Assembly (NCBI RefSeq): GCF_020541325.1
Contig: NZ_CP047399.1
Location: 992,001 to 1,056,000, forward strand
Length of the DNA stretch: 64,000 nt
Direction: 5' to 3'
From: Candidatus Vallotia laricis
GTDB lineage: Bacteria; Pseudomonadota; Gammaproteobacteria; Burkholderiales; Burkholderiaceae
Below the pieces are notes generated by a model. The model was not told where the DNA came from, did not search any database, and worked only from the letters and a program-made list of their open reading frames with translations. This document shows, piece by piece, positions 1-10,531 of the stretch (the stretch's first letter is position 1; every line of letters begins with the position of its first letter). The position numbers and the translations under genes are program-made.

Positions 1-2
1 GC

Positions 3-851
3 CGGCCGTGGTTATCCACTCCCGGAAATGCTTTGCTGTTCTCGCTAGCTCACTTGATACCGCGCACTCCGAATCGACTCTCCGGTCTAAGCCTAGCTGT
101 CGGCGCGACGATCGTAGAAGGGCTGCGCACCCTACCACTAGATGATAACCGACAGATTTTAATCAAGTGGCCAAATGACATCCTGTTAGATGGCGAGAAG
201 CTGGCTGGAGTACTTGTGGAAACCGTATGGAGCACGCAAGACGCTACTGCACTCGTGGTCGGCGTGGGACTTAATATTAATAGCGCCGACAGTTTGGTGA
301 AGCAAATTGAATCGTCACACGAAATATTACGCGCCGCTTCTCCACTTATGCCTAGCGCATTATCGAGCGCGTGGCCGCATGTCGCTCTGACCCCTGTACT
401 TGGAGCGGTACTCAATGCGTTAGCGGTTGGATTGGAGCGCTTTGGCCAGCATGGCTTCGAGCCATTCCGTAATACCTGGATCTCCGTAAATGCCTATGTG
501 GGCCAGGAGGTGGTCATTTTTGGACATAGAGGAGAAGTGGCGCGTGGTATTGTGTACGGCGTTGATGAAAAGGGACAACTGTTAATACGTACGCCTCAAG
601 AAATCCGGGCGATTGCCACAGGAGATGTATCATTGAGGCTCTCCGAAAACATTCCTACGTCAGCGAAGCCGGTATCGAGTGCGTTTTCTTATGAAGAACG
701 CCTCAATAAACTATCAATAGCCAATACCTCCGTAATAAAACGGTATTTACCTAATTGCCTACCGGGGATACGCCTGGATCCTACTCATCCGTCGCCGCGC
801 TCTTCAAGCTCTAGCACGCAGCCAGCCGCTGAATGCTCGCATAAACAATAG
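3..851 (+). CDS. birA: Biotin-protein ligase BirA, 5'-truncated by window edge
   Basis: This protein transfers biotin to the carrier domain of acetyl-CoA carboxylase in the cytoplasm. The reading frame is open from the first bases of the window, and the sequence [15 protein letters not shown] continues the GRGRRGR-W ATP/biotin loop, so the true start lies upstream; no internal TTG/ATG should be taken as the start. Visible motifs are the catalytic-core stretch [20 protein letters not shown] and the C-terminal domain ending GDVSLRLSE. After that comes a tail of about 65 residues rich in Ser, Pro and Arg which the E. coli enzyme lacks; it may be a lineage extension or unselected read-through. 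Any N-terminal DNA-binding (repressor) domain would be outside the window. coaX follows 28-52 bp downstream on the same strand, the usual Burkholderia pair, so co-transcription is likely. Confidence 0.93.
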   Translation, partial: RPWLSTPGNALLFSLAHLIPRTPNRLSGLSLAVGATIVEGLRTLPLDDNRQILIKWPNDILLDGEKLAGVLVETVWSTQDATALVVGVGLNINSADSLVKQIESSHEILRAASPLMPSALSSAWPHVALTPVLGAVLNALAVGLERFGQHGFEPFRNTWISVNAYVGQEVVIFGHRGEVARGIVYGVDEKGQLLIRTPQEIRAIATGDVSLRLSENIPTSAKPVSSAFSYEERLNKLSIANTSVIKRYLPNCLPGIRLDPTHPSPRSSSSSTQPAAECSHKQ

Positions 852-903
852 CCGTACAACGACGACGCTAAATCCACTCATGATCGATCCCGACATTGCT
901 GGC

Positions 904-1725
904 ATGACCAGTTACCGCTTAGTGATCGATGCTGGCAATAGCCGCACTAAATGGGCTCTGGTATACGCTGATGGTAATTTACGGAAACTAGGTGTGTTCT
1001 CATATGAAAATGAGCAGGTCAACCTCCCGGCACGTGTGACAGGACTACTAGCAGTCGATTTTCCGGAGCCAGCCGATATCTGGATCTCTAACGCTGCTGG
1101 CCAGCACGTCGCCGCGCGTTTGTCGGAAATGCTTGATATAAGATGGCCGGACATTTCACGTACGACTATTATGTCGCGAGCAGCGCAGTGTGGGGTAAGG
1201 AATGGATATAGCGAACCAACACAACTTGGTACGGATCGGTGGGCCGGTATGATCGGAGCACGAGCAGCTTACCCGCATGAGCATCTACTGATCGTCACTC
1301 TCGGCACTGCAACGACAATCGAGGCACTACACGCCGACGGCATTTTTGTCGGTGGCCTGATTGCACCAGGATGGTCATTAATGATGCGCTCTCTCGGAGA
1401 ACATACTGCGCAGTTGCCGACGCTGACACCGGCAGGCGCACGATCAGCTCTAGCCGGAAAGCTAGATCTAATGTTCGGTACGAACACACCAGCGTCTCTA
1501 TCTACCGGATGTGCTCTTGCGCAAGCTAGCCTTATAGAACATGCTTATGTGAAATGGCGCGCTGAACTAGGTGGAGCGCCTGTACGTATGATTCTTGGCG
1601 GTGGCGGTGGAGACGTGGTGGCGAAAACGCTAACTATTCCACATACTCGTCACGAGCATTTAATATTATCTGGGCTCGCGCTGATTGCGCAGGATGAGGT
1701 AATAGCGCATAAGCACAGTTCTTGA
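904..1725 (+). CDS. coaX: Type III pantothenate kinase
   Basis: It phosphorylates pantothenate, the first step of coenzyme A synthesis. The ASKHA-fold signatures are present: phosphate loop [13 protein letters not shown] near the N-terminus, [12 protein letters not shown], the adenosine/phosphate motif [19 protein letters not shown] and a C-terminal glycine-rich LGGGGGD. Length (273 aa) is normal for the family. An in-frame ATG at 880 would add eight residues (MIDPDIAG); ATG 904 is preferred because the homologous region begins immediately after it, but neither start has a clear ribosome-binding site. It follows birA closely and probably shares its transcript. The kinase looks intact, with all motifs kept. 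Confidence 0.94.
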   Translation: MTSYRLVIDAGNSRTKWALVYADGNLRKLGVFSYENEQVNLPARVTGLLAVDFPEPADIWISNAAGQHVAARLSEMLDIRWPDISRTTIMSRAAQCGVRNGYSEPTQLGTDRWAGMIGARAAYPHEHLLIVTLGTATTIEALHADGIFVGGLIAPGWSLMMRSLGEHTAQLPTLTPAGARSALAGKLDLMFGTNTPASLSTGCALAQASLIEHAYVKWRAELGGAPVRMILGGGGGDVVAKTLTIPHTRHEHLILSGLALIAQDEVIAHKHSS

Positions 1726-2024
1726 CACAGCACGACTTTATAGTAAAAACAAAATCGCAGATGATACTCTAGTTGATTATCAAGACCTAAGTGGACAGGC
1801 GATCGCCCCTATTATCAAGTGGCTGAGCCGAGGCATCGTTATTGACTCTTATTACTAAAGATGCGCCCAACGCGGGGGGGCGTTCTCTAAATATGTTGTG
1901 CCCGCACTACAAAATATCAAACACACCAACACACCATTAGTCAATAAAAGAGGCGAGCGAATAAGGTCCGGCGAGCAAGCAAGGTCTACCAACTCGACGA
2001 GTTTTCTCTTGAATTAACCTACGC
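1726..2024. other. Spacer between convergent coaX and ferritin-like gene
   Basis: No gene was recognised. It contains a run of seven G (1874-1880) flanked by a short complementary AACGC/GCGTT pair. No clear terminator with a T tract is visible. Confidence 0.6.
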
Positions 2025-2897
2025 CTATCTAGAGATTTCACGTATATCAGTATCGCTCTGCAGTTTTCTTGCTAACTCTTTTCGATAACGGTTTAATTCC
2101 TGTGCTGTTGTGAACGTGTGTCCGAATAGAAGTGAGAGATTGTGCAGAATAAGATCAATGACTTTTTTTTCCAACATATCGTCGAATTGTATCTGTTTAT
2201 CCAACCAGCGCTCCAGCCATTCTGGGTCGGGAAGTCGTGATTGAACAGTGTCTCGTGGAAACAATTTCTGGTTTACATGAAGGTTTGTTGGGTGTAGTGG
2301 TTTCTCTGTACGTCGAGACGACGCCATCAGCACGCCGATCTTCGCGAATGCGACGTAAGCAGAGTCTCCAGATATAGTTAAGGCTTTCTTCATATATCGA
2401 AGGTAAGCGCCACCATGGCGAGCCTCGTCGCGTGATATTATCTCGTAGATGTGCTTGATAACAGGCTCTGTATGCCAAATGGCCGCACGGCGGTACCAAT
2501 GGTTCAAGCGAATCTCGCCGCAAAAATGTAGCATAAGTGTTTCTAGTGGCGGCGCCGGGTCGAATGTAAAGCGTACTGCATGCAACTCCTGCTCGGTTGG
2601 TGCAAACTCTGGGCGGAAGCGTCGAAGATATTCCATCAATACTAAAGCATGCTTTTGTTCTTCAAAGAACCATATGCTCATAAATGCGCAGAAGTCACTG
2701 TCATTATAGTTATCGCGCAGAAACATTTCCGTTGCCGGTAATGCCGACCATTCGGTAATCGCATTCATCTTAATAGTATTTGCTTGTACGTCAGTAAGCT
2801 TTGATACAGTAAACTTACTCCATGGGATATCCTTTTCCATATCCCATCGCACCGCTTCTAGCGAACGGTATAGTTCTGGATAAAGCATGGTGTTCAT
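2025..2897 (-). CDS. Ferritin-like di-iron protein
   Basis: This 290-residue, mostly helical protein belongs to the ferritin-like/acyl-ACP-desaturase-type di-iron superfamily. Candidate metal ligands can be read in order: Glu49, the ExxH pair Glu80/His83 (FFEEQKH), Glu128, and a second ExxH pair Glu158/His161 (SRDEARH). That is the full set for a two-iron centre. Family members in Burkholderia are usually annotated only as ferritin or ferritin-like; whether this one stores iron, oxidises a substrate or handles peroxide cannot be decided from sequence. It stands alone, convergent with coaX and with 1 kb of empty DNA upstream. Retention of the metal ligands in a shrinking genome argues that it is functional. 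Start is the first Met (MNTMLYPE); the ATG four residues in is an alternative. Confidence 0.85.
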   Translation of the reverse strand: MNTMLYPELYRSLEAVRWDMEKDIPWSKFTVSKLTDVQANTIKMNAITEWSALPATEMFLRDNYNDSDFCAFMSIWFFEEQKHALVLMEYLRRFRPEFAPTEQELHAVRFTFDPAPPLETLMLHFCGEIRLNHWYRRAAIWHTEPVIKHIYEIISRDEARHGGAYLRYMKKALTISGDSAYVAFAKIGVLMASSRRTEKPLHPTNLHVNQKLFPRDTVQSRLPDPEWLERWLDKQIQFDDMLEKKVIDLILHNLSLLFGHTFTTAQELNRYRKELARKLQSDTDIREISR

Positions 2898-3902
2898 AGT
2901 GCCACCCTATCAACCTAAAAGCATAGACTGCGTTGCACACTGTCGCATATATTATGACGTTTCATGGTTCGACCCAGTGAACAGATGCTGGATTTGAGTG
3001 TGGCATGCTCGGACCATAATATCTAATGGAGCACTTTTAAACTCATGCTAACACTTGCATTTGAACTATCGATAAAGCCTATTGGTAGGTAATCGTTCCG
3101 ATAACTGAGTTGATAATGTATGCTTTATCAACAATAATCTGCATATGCTATAAAGCATAGCCGTCGTTCTAATATAGATACGTTGCGCTTCACGTACAAC
3201 ATGCGCAGGCTAAAAGATCGTTCATTAGGCACTCGTTTCAAATTTCGTCGCTGTTCGCAAGTATATAGGACACTGACAGTGTGGAGTAATGAACCAGTCT
3301 TGTATACACAACGTGTCAGGTTATATATTAGGTCTACTAGGTGGACACATACTATTTTTCATCAATCCAGATATTCGCAAAATCGATTAACCAAGATGAT
3401 GAGGCGAAATCAGTATAAACTCAGCAAGAGTGCGTAAGACATTACATTCTACAGCTGCTACGCCCGGAAATAACAACTGTCGGCGTATTATCCATGACTC
3501 TCTCTTATATACATAATTATCTATTAGTCAGACTATCTCAACAAATCTAAACATTAATAAATCTAGTTTCTGTAGCACAAAGCTACCGGTTGAACTGTAT
3601 CTAGTGCTTATGGATGCCGATAACGATGCACTATTTCTGGGCTAAGTATAGGCCATAATGAATTATCGCCTCAGAAAACACGGAAAAACGTAACGCAGAC
3701 ATTCTTATAGCTGTTACGGCACGCTATTTTCCATACTAGATATCCGAAACAGTAGAGTCGGATATCTAGTAGTTGAAAAACATATGTAACGTAATGTTAC
3801 CTCATGCAATACCCTTTCCCAGTCGGCCCCTTGAATTTCTGACTAAATCTCTCCATTTACAACTCTAACCGTTGCAGAGCAACAGCATTGAGGAGTGTCG
3901 CC
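2898..3902. other. Non-coding stretch with a 14-bp inverted repeat
   Basis: I see no supportable gene in this kilobase; the small open frame at 3183-3437 has no recognisable protein features. At 3734-3771 there is a perfect 14-bp inverted repeat with a 10-nt loop. A good Shine-Dalgarno (GAGGAG, about 3890-3895) for the next gene closes the stretch. Confidence 0.6.
3734..3771. repeat. Perfect inverted repeat, 14-bp stem, 10-nt loop
   Basis: TACTAGATATCCGA (3734-3747) is the exact reverse complement of TCGGATATCTAGTA (3758-3771). No T tract follows, so it is not a typical intrinsic terminator. Confidence 0.9.
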
Positions 3903-4160
3903 ATGCAAATGATCTACAACAGCCCGAACTACTGCGTTGTCGAATTCGCCCCTCAAGCTGAGCACGGCACTATGCTGTCTGGCGGATTTGAGATTGTTGA
4001 TAAAAATACGCAGCGCGAGATATTTATCGATGGCTCGATGGCAACGCGCTTTCGTGAGCACGTGCAACGGTTCATTCAAGATCAACCTTCACTAGAGGAA
4101 GTCGATGAATTCCTCGGGCAATTCAATTGCCTGATGAATCAACCTGTCTTGCTACATTAA
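3903..4160 (+). CDS. DUF3567 family protein
   Basis: This is an 85-residue cytoplasmic protein of the betaproteobacterial DUF3567 family. Recognisable family segments are MQMIYNSPNYCVVEF at the N-terminus, SGGFEIVDKN, REIFIDG, and LEEVDEFLGQF near the C-terminus. A TTG at 3888 would lengthen it by five residues, but the ATG at 3903 sits seven bases after a strong GAGGAG Shine-Dalgarno, which decides the start. The function of the family is unknown. Its survival as a single gene between two deserts of 1.0 and 1.3 kb suggests that it still matters to the cell. No signal peptide or membrane segment is visible. Confidence 0.88.
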   Translation: MQMIYNSPNYCVVEFAPQAEHGTMLSGGFEIVDKNTQREIFIDGSMATRFREHVQRFIQDQPSLEEVDEFLGQFNCLMNQPVLLH

Positions 4161-5504
4161 GTTTTGATTTAATAGCCTCTATCTACGTACCAGCGAACTT
4201 CATACTTATCAAGTTTAATCAGCGCAAAATTTGTGTATTTTTTTCTATAAATACACATTGTCCGTCTTCTACCTTGGTTAGTGTGTTCTACTAGATGTCG
4301 TAATAGGCGATAATTCAGTAGTACAAGATGCTGAAATAATATATTGATTAGCTGTTCGCTACACTAGCTTTTAATCTTAATATCACTCTTCATAATAAGC
4401 CGCTGTCGATATACAGCCGTAGATCAGTAAACTAAAAAGTAGCACTAAGGTGGTGGGGCTCAAATAACTGAGCAAATTATCGGATGAGAAGGAGGCGGTA
4501 GTATAATTATGCTAGCTGCAAATAGACTGTTAGATTTACTCAAAAGACTTCTTCATGAAGAAAGATTTCATAATTGCAGGACGCTGGCGAGGTATTTTCT
4601 ATTGCAATCTAACACATAGTAAGAAAATAGCTTAAGTAAGTTTTATCCAAATACATGCCGTGTAGATTTTCTAGACTATACAACTGCCTGTTACGTAGAC
4701 GATAGATTTCCGAATCTAATAAGGAACGTTGACTTTATGAAAACACTAGACTTACCTGTATAAGTCTTCAAGCAACACGTGTCGATATGAGGTCTTATTA
4801 ATCTGATTCTCGAAAATTAGAGAACACCCACTATATGACATACATCTATGTTAGAGAGATGCTATCAATATGAGTTGTTTGCTTCTGGCTTTCTATTAAA
4901 TAATCGCATATCACGAATTATGTCAATAATATTATGTTTCTTGGGCAGTATGTGAATAAAAAGACTAAGTTGAGCTAGTCACGCTGATCCAAGATCAGAT
5001 AATCTCAAACGAGACTCGTGAGGACTATAGTAAGTTTTTTAAACTTCGAGCATAAGAAAGTTACTCATAGAAATTTGGCCCGTCGAAGTAATCAATAATA
5101 GCAACGCGAGACTTATTGAAACCCATCATGGATATAAAAATATAGTCTAACCTAATATATAGATGCGTTCGCAGTCATAGCAGGAATCAATAATTAATAC
5201 GGAAAAAGCAGTTTAAGCGGCATCATAGCAACCATAGCATGACATGCTAAGTATAGGCACCATTACTAACTGACTATTATCCATTCACCGATAACACACC
5301 AGCCACTAATATATGTCCTAATATCTAGCAATGTTTAAAATACTAATAATACTTGTTTTTGGCACTGTAAACAGGTACTTAAAGGGCGGCGTACTTCTAT
5401 TAATCTGGGAGGGCGATGTAATTAGAATTTTTAGTGCTTGTATTACTTATCTTGCACAACGCATCACACTACTAACCGCAACTTGTTATATTTGATGCAG
5501 ATAA
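4161..5504. other. AT-rich desert before the hflX fossil
   Basis: No gene or readable pseudogene found. It holds a short hairpin at about 4231-4258 (TGTGTATTT / AAATACACA) after the DUF3567 gene and a 14-nt palindrome TTCTTCATGAAGAA near 4548-4561. Confidence 0.55.
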
Positions 5505-5753
5505 TTTAAGATATCTGCATATTTTATAGGCAGTGGAAAACTTAAAGAACTTCAATGCGGTATTCAAGATCATAATATAAAGATTGTTATCTTTAACCAT
5601 ACACTATCGCCCGCACAGCAGCGCAATCTAGAATACGCGCTAGAGCGACGTGTCGTTGATCGTACCAGCCTGATTCTTGATATCTTTGCGCAACGCGCGC
5701 GTAGTTATGAGGGTAAGTTACAAGTAGAACTAGCGCAGCTATTATATATTTAA
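5505..5753 (+). pseudogene. hflX: hflX fossil (N-terminal domain fragment)
   Basis: The frame is open for 82 codons and reads like the N-terminal, ribosome-binding half of the GTPase Hfl[12 protein letters not shown], then [47 protein letters not shown]. The match is almost residue for residue to the family. It begins after a stop at 5502 and ends at TAA 5751-5753, exactly where the family continues with the coiled linker and GTP-binding domain, none of which can be found downstream. Intact HflX is about 370-430 residues, so this is a remnant, not a gene, although the unbroken frame means a short peptide could still be made. Confidence 0.85.
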
Positions 5754-5974
5754 TCACACTGAACTAAGGGTGATTGAGATCATAGCTTTTTATTCGCTTT
5801 ATCGAAAGCAAAAGAATGCAACATCGCATGTTTAATACACTAACTAGAAAGGCACCCTATTTAGAATTTTAATACCCGCTTAAATGTATTAATCTTGCTT
5901 TAGGCGTGTTCTAGAAATAGTCGGATACCATTTAACCAGGCCGCCCGTTTTGATAACTGACGATATTTTATTCC

Positions 5975-7783
5975 ATGCTACCCGCACAGAAACACATCAT
6001 TACATTAATCCTGGAAGATGCTATTGCTGAAGTTGCCAAGACGTTGTCAGTAGCCAGCGCTGCGGCATTTATGCCACAGATCATTACGTTGCATCGACCC
6101 AGGATTAGTGCACATGGTGATATCGCGTCAAACTTAGCCATGCAGCTAGCTAAATCTCTAGGTGAGAGTCCGCGCGTGCTGGCGCAACAACTAGCTGAAG
6201 CTGCTCTTGCGCACTCACTTGCTCCGGGGCTAATTTCCAGTGCAGAAGTTGCCGGCTTAGGTTTTCTAAATTTTCGACTAACTGACGCCGCAAAACAGCA
6301 GACTGTGCATGCGGTACTAGCAAAACGCGAGCTCTTTGGATTTGCTCCGCCAGGCAGGCATGGGCATGGCAAACAGGTACTCATTGAATTTGTGTCGGCT
6401 AATCCAACTGGGCCGTTGCACGTAGGCCACGGCCGCCAGGCAGTGCTTGGCGACGTACTAAGCAGACTGATGCAAACACAGGGCTGGACCGTGCATCGCG
6501 AGTTCTACTATAATGACTCTGGTACTCAGATCAACACGCTTACACTCTCGGTACAAGCACGCGGGCGCGGATTGAAGCCAGGCGATACACAGTGGCCAGA
6601 AACAGCCTACAATGGCGACTACATCGCTGACATCGCCCTCGACTACATTACCGGAAAAACGGTGTTAGCAAGCGACGGATCACCTGTAACAGGTGCTGGA
6701 GATATCGACGATCTTGATGAGATTCGGCGATTTTCTGTAACTTACCTGCGGCATGAGCAAGACATAGATTTAAAGGCATTCGGCGTTAAGTTTGACCAAT
6801 ACTATCTTGAGTCGTCTTTATATAAAGAAGGTCGAGTCGAGCGAGCGGTTCAAGCACTAATCGATTCCGGTAAAACCTATGAAGATGATGGCGCGCTATG
6901 GCTACGCACTACGGACTATGGTGATGATAAAAACCGAGTAATGCGCAAGAAGGATGGTACTTATACTTATTTCGTACCTGACATCGTCTATCACGTCACA
7001 AAGTGGGAGCGTGGTTTTACGAAAGTAATCAACATACAGGGTTCGGATCATCATGGGACAATCTCTCGTGTGCGTGCTGGCCTGCAAGCGCTAGATATCG
7101 GAATTCCTAGTGGATATCCAGAATATGTGCTACATAAAATGGTCACTGTCATGCGTGCTGGCAAGGAGATTAAGATATCTAAGCGAGCAGGCAGCTACGT
7201 AACTGTCAGAGACCTAATCGTATGGTCCAATGGAAACCATCCTGCCCAGTTTACCTCTACGCCGAGTACAAAGCAGTTGGATAGCCCCTTACTTCGTAGG
7301 GGTCGAGATGCGGTACGATTCTTCCTGATTTCGCGCAAGGCTGATACCGAATTTACATTCGATATTAACCTTGCGCTGAAACAGAACGAAGAAAATCCAG
7401 TGTATTATATACAGTATGCCCATGCTCGAATCTGCTCGATTTTAGCAGAGTTACGTACACGCTATGTGGATGATCCCAAAGACTGGTCGCAGATTACTTT
7501 AACACCGCTAAATAGTAAGCGATCTAAATCGCTACTGCAGAAACTCTCTGAATATCCGCAGATATTAGAAGATGCAACAAACGAACTCGCTCCTCATATG
7601 GTCGCGTTTTATCTGCGTGATCTGGCAGGAGAATTTCATTCGTTTTACAACGATCGGAGTGAGCGGGTGCTCGTAGATGATATGCGCGAACGCTTAGCCA
7701 GGGCTGCACTGTTGTCTGCAACACGACAGGTGTTAGCTAACGGGCTATCGATAATCGGAGTATCAGCACCAGAAAAGATGTAG
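5975..7783 (+). CDS. argS: Arginyl-tRNA synthetase
   Basis: It charges tRNA-Arg. The 602-residue class I enzyme has the N-terminal Add1 domain (about 1-110), the signature [12 protein letters not shown] with the HIGH-type motif at residues 149-152, [13 protein letters not shown], the Rossmann core with GSDHHGT and [19 protein letters not shown] (the position equivalent to KMSKS), and the helical anticodon-binding domain to the C-terminus. Length and motifs are normal. The start ATG matches the family N-terminus MLPAQKH. It is followed by the SPOR gene and dsbA, as in Burkholderia. It is retained although argB is dead in this window, so arginine must be available from other sources. Confidence 0.97.
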   Translation: MLPAQKHIITLILEDAIAEVAKTLSVASAAAFMPQIITLHRPRISAHGDIASNLAMQLAKSLGESPRVLAQQLAEAALAHSLAPGLISSAEVAGLGFLNFRLTDAAKQQTVHAVLAKRELFGFAPPGRHGHGKQVLIEFVSANPTGPLHVGHGRQAVLGDVLSRLMQTQGWTVHREFYYNDSGTQINTLTLSVQARGRGLKPGDTQWPETAYNGDYIADIALDYITGKTVLASDGSPVTGAGDIDDLDEIRRFSVTYLRHEQDIDLKAFGVKFDQYYLESSLYKEGRVERAVQALIDSGKTYEDDGALWLRTTDYGDDKNRVMRKKDGTYTYFVPDIVYHVTKWERGFTKVINIQGSDHHGTISRVRAGLQALDIGIPSGYPEYVLHKMVTVMRAGKEIKISKRAGSYVTVRDLIVWSNGNHPAQFTSTPSTKQLDSPLLRRGRDAVRFFLISRKADTEFTFDINLALKQNEENPVYYIQYAHARICSILAELRTRYVDDPKDWSQITLTPLNSKRSKSLLQKLSEYPQILEDATNELAPHMVAFYLRDLAGEFHSFYNDRSERVLVDDMRERLARAALLSATRQVLANGLSIIGVSAPEKM

Positions 7784-7894
7784 GAAATAGCATATGACGT
7801 GGAGATTATATAATGAACTCCACATAGTTAGGGGAAGGTAGCCGCGATGGTAGCATAACGGGTGCGGTTTGATACAATATGGTTAATCAATACA

Positions 7895-8671
7895 ATGGAA
7901 AAGTCACGACAATCCTCCTTGCAAGATCAAAGGGGGTGTAGCGGTATATTTTTCGGAATCGTGTTTGGATTAATCATTGGACTGGCAATCGCGATTGTAA
8001 TAGCACTATACCTCAGAGAGGCGCCGACGCCGTTCTTATCTAAGGGTAATATACCCGAATCAACGTTCAGTACAGTAAATAATAGTGGATCGTTTAATCT
8101 GAATAGATTATTAGATAATAATCTATTCAGCCAAGAAAAAACTTCTTCCACCGCTTTTCCTATACCAAATATAGTGCCAAGTGAGATAGAGACATCATCT
8201 CCTTTGACAAGCGTGCTTCCGGAAGAACCACAGATTATCGAAATTCCGTCCACGACTAGCGTTACCACAGTCACAGAACAGCCTAAACCAGAGAAATCTT
8301 TGAAACGAGATGAGACACAGGCATCTGATCTTGTTTCGTCTAGTTGCATCGGCAATAAGCCGACTTTTATTGCGTTAGCTAAACCCTCTGCTGTCCCACA
8401 AAATCTAGACAGCTCGAGTAATGTCAACACTGCCTATTTTCTACAAGTCGGCGCGTACCAAACGAAACAGGATGCAGAGCAAAAGCGTGCAGAGCTAGAG
8501 CTACAACGATTCGAGTCTAAGATTACTCAGCGCAACGTTGGAGAAGTCGTATACTACCGCGTTCGAATTGGTCCATTCTCAAGTTTTGAGGATGAAGATA
8601 TGAACAACTTGCATCACCGTCTATCCGTCGCGGGTATCGATACCATCGTAATCCGCGTTGCGAAACAATAG
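7895..8671 (+). CDS. SPOR-domain membrane protein
   Basis: This is a 258-residue bitopic inner-membrane protein with a short cytoplasmic N-terminus (MEKSRQSSLQDQRGCSG), one transmembrane helix (about residues 18-40, IFFGIVFGLIIGLAIAIVIAL), a low-complexity Ser/Thr/Pro-rich periplasmic linker and a C-terminal SPOR domain (about 185-258, starting YFLQVGAYQTKQDAE). SPOR domains bind denuded glycan strands of septal peptidoglycan, so an FtsN-like division role is likely; the gene after argS in Burkholderia has the same layout. ATG 7895 is preferred over the upstream GTG 7862 because homologues begin with M-x-K-x-R-Q. It lies between argS and dsbA on the same strand. Confidence 0.88.
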   Translation: MEKSRQSSLQDQRGCSGIFFGIVFGLIIGLAIAIVIALYLREAPTPFLSKGNIPESTFSTVNNSGSFNLNRLLDNNLFSQEKTSSTAFPIPNIVPSEIETSSPLTSVLPEEPQIIEIPSTTSVTTVTEQPKPEKSLKRDETQASDLVSSSCIGNKPTFIALAKPSAVPQNLDSSSNVNTAYFLQVGAYQTKQDAEQKRAELELQRFESKITQRNVGEVVYYRVRIGPFSSFEDEDMNNLHHRLSVAGIDTIVIRVAKQ

Positions 8672-8754
8672 ACTTATATCCGGAATTATATGAGTACGTC
8701 GGACTCTCTTAACATTTCACGCCTGTTTTTCTTGCTAGGCTACTCCCGCTATCT

Positions 8755-9402
8755 ATGAAAAAAATTTTCGGTATTGTTTTGCTCATAGTCGCCTCTGCCA
8801 CCTATTCAACCTTATTTGTCCAAGCATCAATTCTGTCGCCAGTCGCTGGGAGGGACTATACGATACTTCCGAAATCTCAGCTAGTAAAGGCCCAAGATGG
8901 CAAGGTGGAAGTAATAGAATTTATGTGGTATAGCTGCCCGTATTGTGGAGAGTTAGAGTCATATCTTGAAAAGTGGAAAGCTAAAAAAAGCGAAAACATT
9001 GCGTTTAGACGCGTACCAATTACGTTGAGTAATCAGTTTATTCCACATTCAAAGATGTTGCTTGCGCTTAATATCCTTGGTTTGTGTGATAGACTCACAC
9101 CGGAGATTTTTGAGGAAATTCGCCTCGGTAGAAACCGACTGCTGAACTTAAATGAGCAGGTAAATTTCTTAGTTAAGAAGGGCGTAGATAAGAGAAAATA
9201 TCTTGATGCATATCATTCATTTCTTGTCGAAATCGAAATAAAACGCACATCTCAGATGGTACAGAACTATAAAATTGATAGCGTACCAACGATAGTCGTT
9301 CAAGGAACATACCAAATCAGCCCAGCGATGACTAACAGTTTAGAAGACACTATTCAAGTTCTTGAATATTTAGTGAGAAAAGTAGTCGAAAAAAAGATGT
9401 AG
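8755..9402 (+). CDS. dsbA: Thiol:disulfide interchange protein DsbA
   Basis: This periplasmic oxidase introduces disulfides into exported proteins. A signal peptide is visible (MKKIFGIVLLIVASATYSTLFVQA). The thioredoxin-fold active site is Cys61-Pro-Tyr-Cys64 in the context EFMWYSCPYCGELE, and the cis-proline loop is Val177-Pro178-Thr179. DsbA normally has CPHC; here Tyr replaces the His that makes DsbA strongly oxidising, giving a glutaredoxin-like CPYC. The rest (215 aa, helical insert, cis-Pro) fits the DsbA family and the argS-SPOR-dsbA gene order. No DsbB is visible in the window. The product is probably functional but perhaps a weaker oxidant; that is inference. Confidence 0.9.
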   Translation: MKKIFGIVLLIVASATYSTLFVQASILSPVAGRDYTILPKSQLVKAQDGKVEVIEFMWYSCPYCGELESYLEKWKAKKSENIAFRRVPITLSNQFIPHSKMLLALNILGLCDRLTPEIFEEIRLGRNRLLNLNEQVNFLVKKGVDKRKYLDAYHSFLVEIEIKRTSQMVQNYKIDSVPTIVVQGTYQISPAMTNSLEDTIQVLEYLVRKVVEKKM

Positions 9403-9912
9403 TGTACAGGCAATCAATTGTTCAAAAGTTGTAGTTGCTATTAAAGTTAGTGGGAATGCTGATTAAGGTATGTTTAAGGGCACGTATAAACATTCGCACT
9501 TTGAATGAAGTGTATATATATTATATTAACTATCTTTTCGGAGACTCACTTGCGATAAATTTATAATTACTTACGTAATTACCCAAACGATATAGCAGTT
9601 GTCAAATGATTACTATCTATTAGTTGATCTGTTTCTGAAATTATAACATAAGATTAGCATTAGCGAAGCGTAACCAACAACTGGGGGCGACAGTATAGAC
9701 TAAGCCCGCCCATACCAACAGCTTGTGAAACTTTAAAAAGATGTCGAGCTCCGCGGGACCTCGGGTATATTTCTTAGTAGACTGGTCAAGCAAAATACCT
9801 GGACTCAAACATTAAGATGGATAAATTTCAATCCTACATGCCCCAAACTTATTGGAAAATCTCCTAGAAAAGTGTTTATATAAAGTGCCAGAGCTATTAA
9901 CATGATTAATTA

Positions 9913-9954
9913 AGTTACTCTAAGTAATTTACTGGTAAATTACTTAGAGTAACT
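9913..9954. repeat. Perfect inverted repeat, 19-bp stem, CTGG loop
   Basis: AGTTACTCTAAGTAATTTA (9913-9931) and its exact reverse complement (9936-9954) flank a 4-nt loop. No T tract follows on either strand. Confidence 0.95.
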
Positions 9955-10185
9955 CGAGGATACTATAATCGATAACTCGCTCGAGCATCCGCGATACGCT
10001 ATTTTAGATTCGCCGTAAATTATCTAGAAACTGGCTGCTTGAATACAAGCTTTCTATATATAGCAGTACTGTGTGTCTACTTTTATCATAGTTTCCTAAC
10101 TAAAATAGCTTTTCTTGCACCACTACAATTTACGGCGAAGATATACGGCGTTTACGTAGCTGATATGGCATATATAAAATTTGTG

Positions 10186-10209
10186 GATTAGCCTAATATT
10201 AGGCTAATC
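10186..10209. repeat. Perfect 24-nt palindrome
   Basis: The half-site GATTAGCCTAAT is followed directly by its reverse complement, with no spacer. Confidence 0.95.
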
Positions 10210-10531
10210 ATTATTATCACTGGCATGCGAGATTATGCTGGAGCTTGGACTAATTTTCAGTGATCAGTAATACATATAGACATATAGAAGTACGACTGCC
10301 GCAGCCTCTACTTAAAAGGTAGATTTGTATGTAAATACATGCATATTCATATAAACCATACCAAGCCTCATGTTTATAGTCGAGTAATGTGTGGTGATTA
10401 GTTAAGGAGCCTATAAATATCTGTCGATTTAACAAGTTTTATAAACATAATCACGATCTATACTAGATGCACTCAATAGATAGTGCTGATTCCTCTTTTA
10501 GCTGTTAACTAAAGTTTGAGAATATATATAA

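Larger units (their letters stand above)
9403..10531. other. Non-coding stretch with three inverted repeats
   Basis: No gene recognised. It contains a 19-bp perfect hairpin (9913-9954), a 24-nt perfect palindrome (10186-10209) and a widely spaced 13-nt inverted pair, TTCGCCGTAAATT at 10009-10021 and its complement at 10127-10139. Confidence 0.6.

Noticed and set aside
3183-3437. 84-codon open frame
   Set aside because: No recognisable family, composition like the surrounding spacer and no clear ribosome-binding site.
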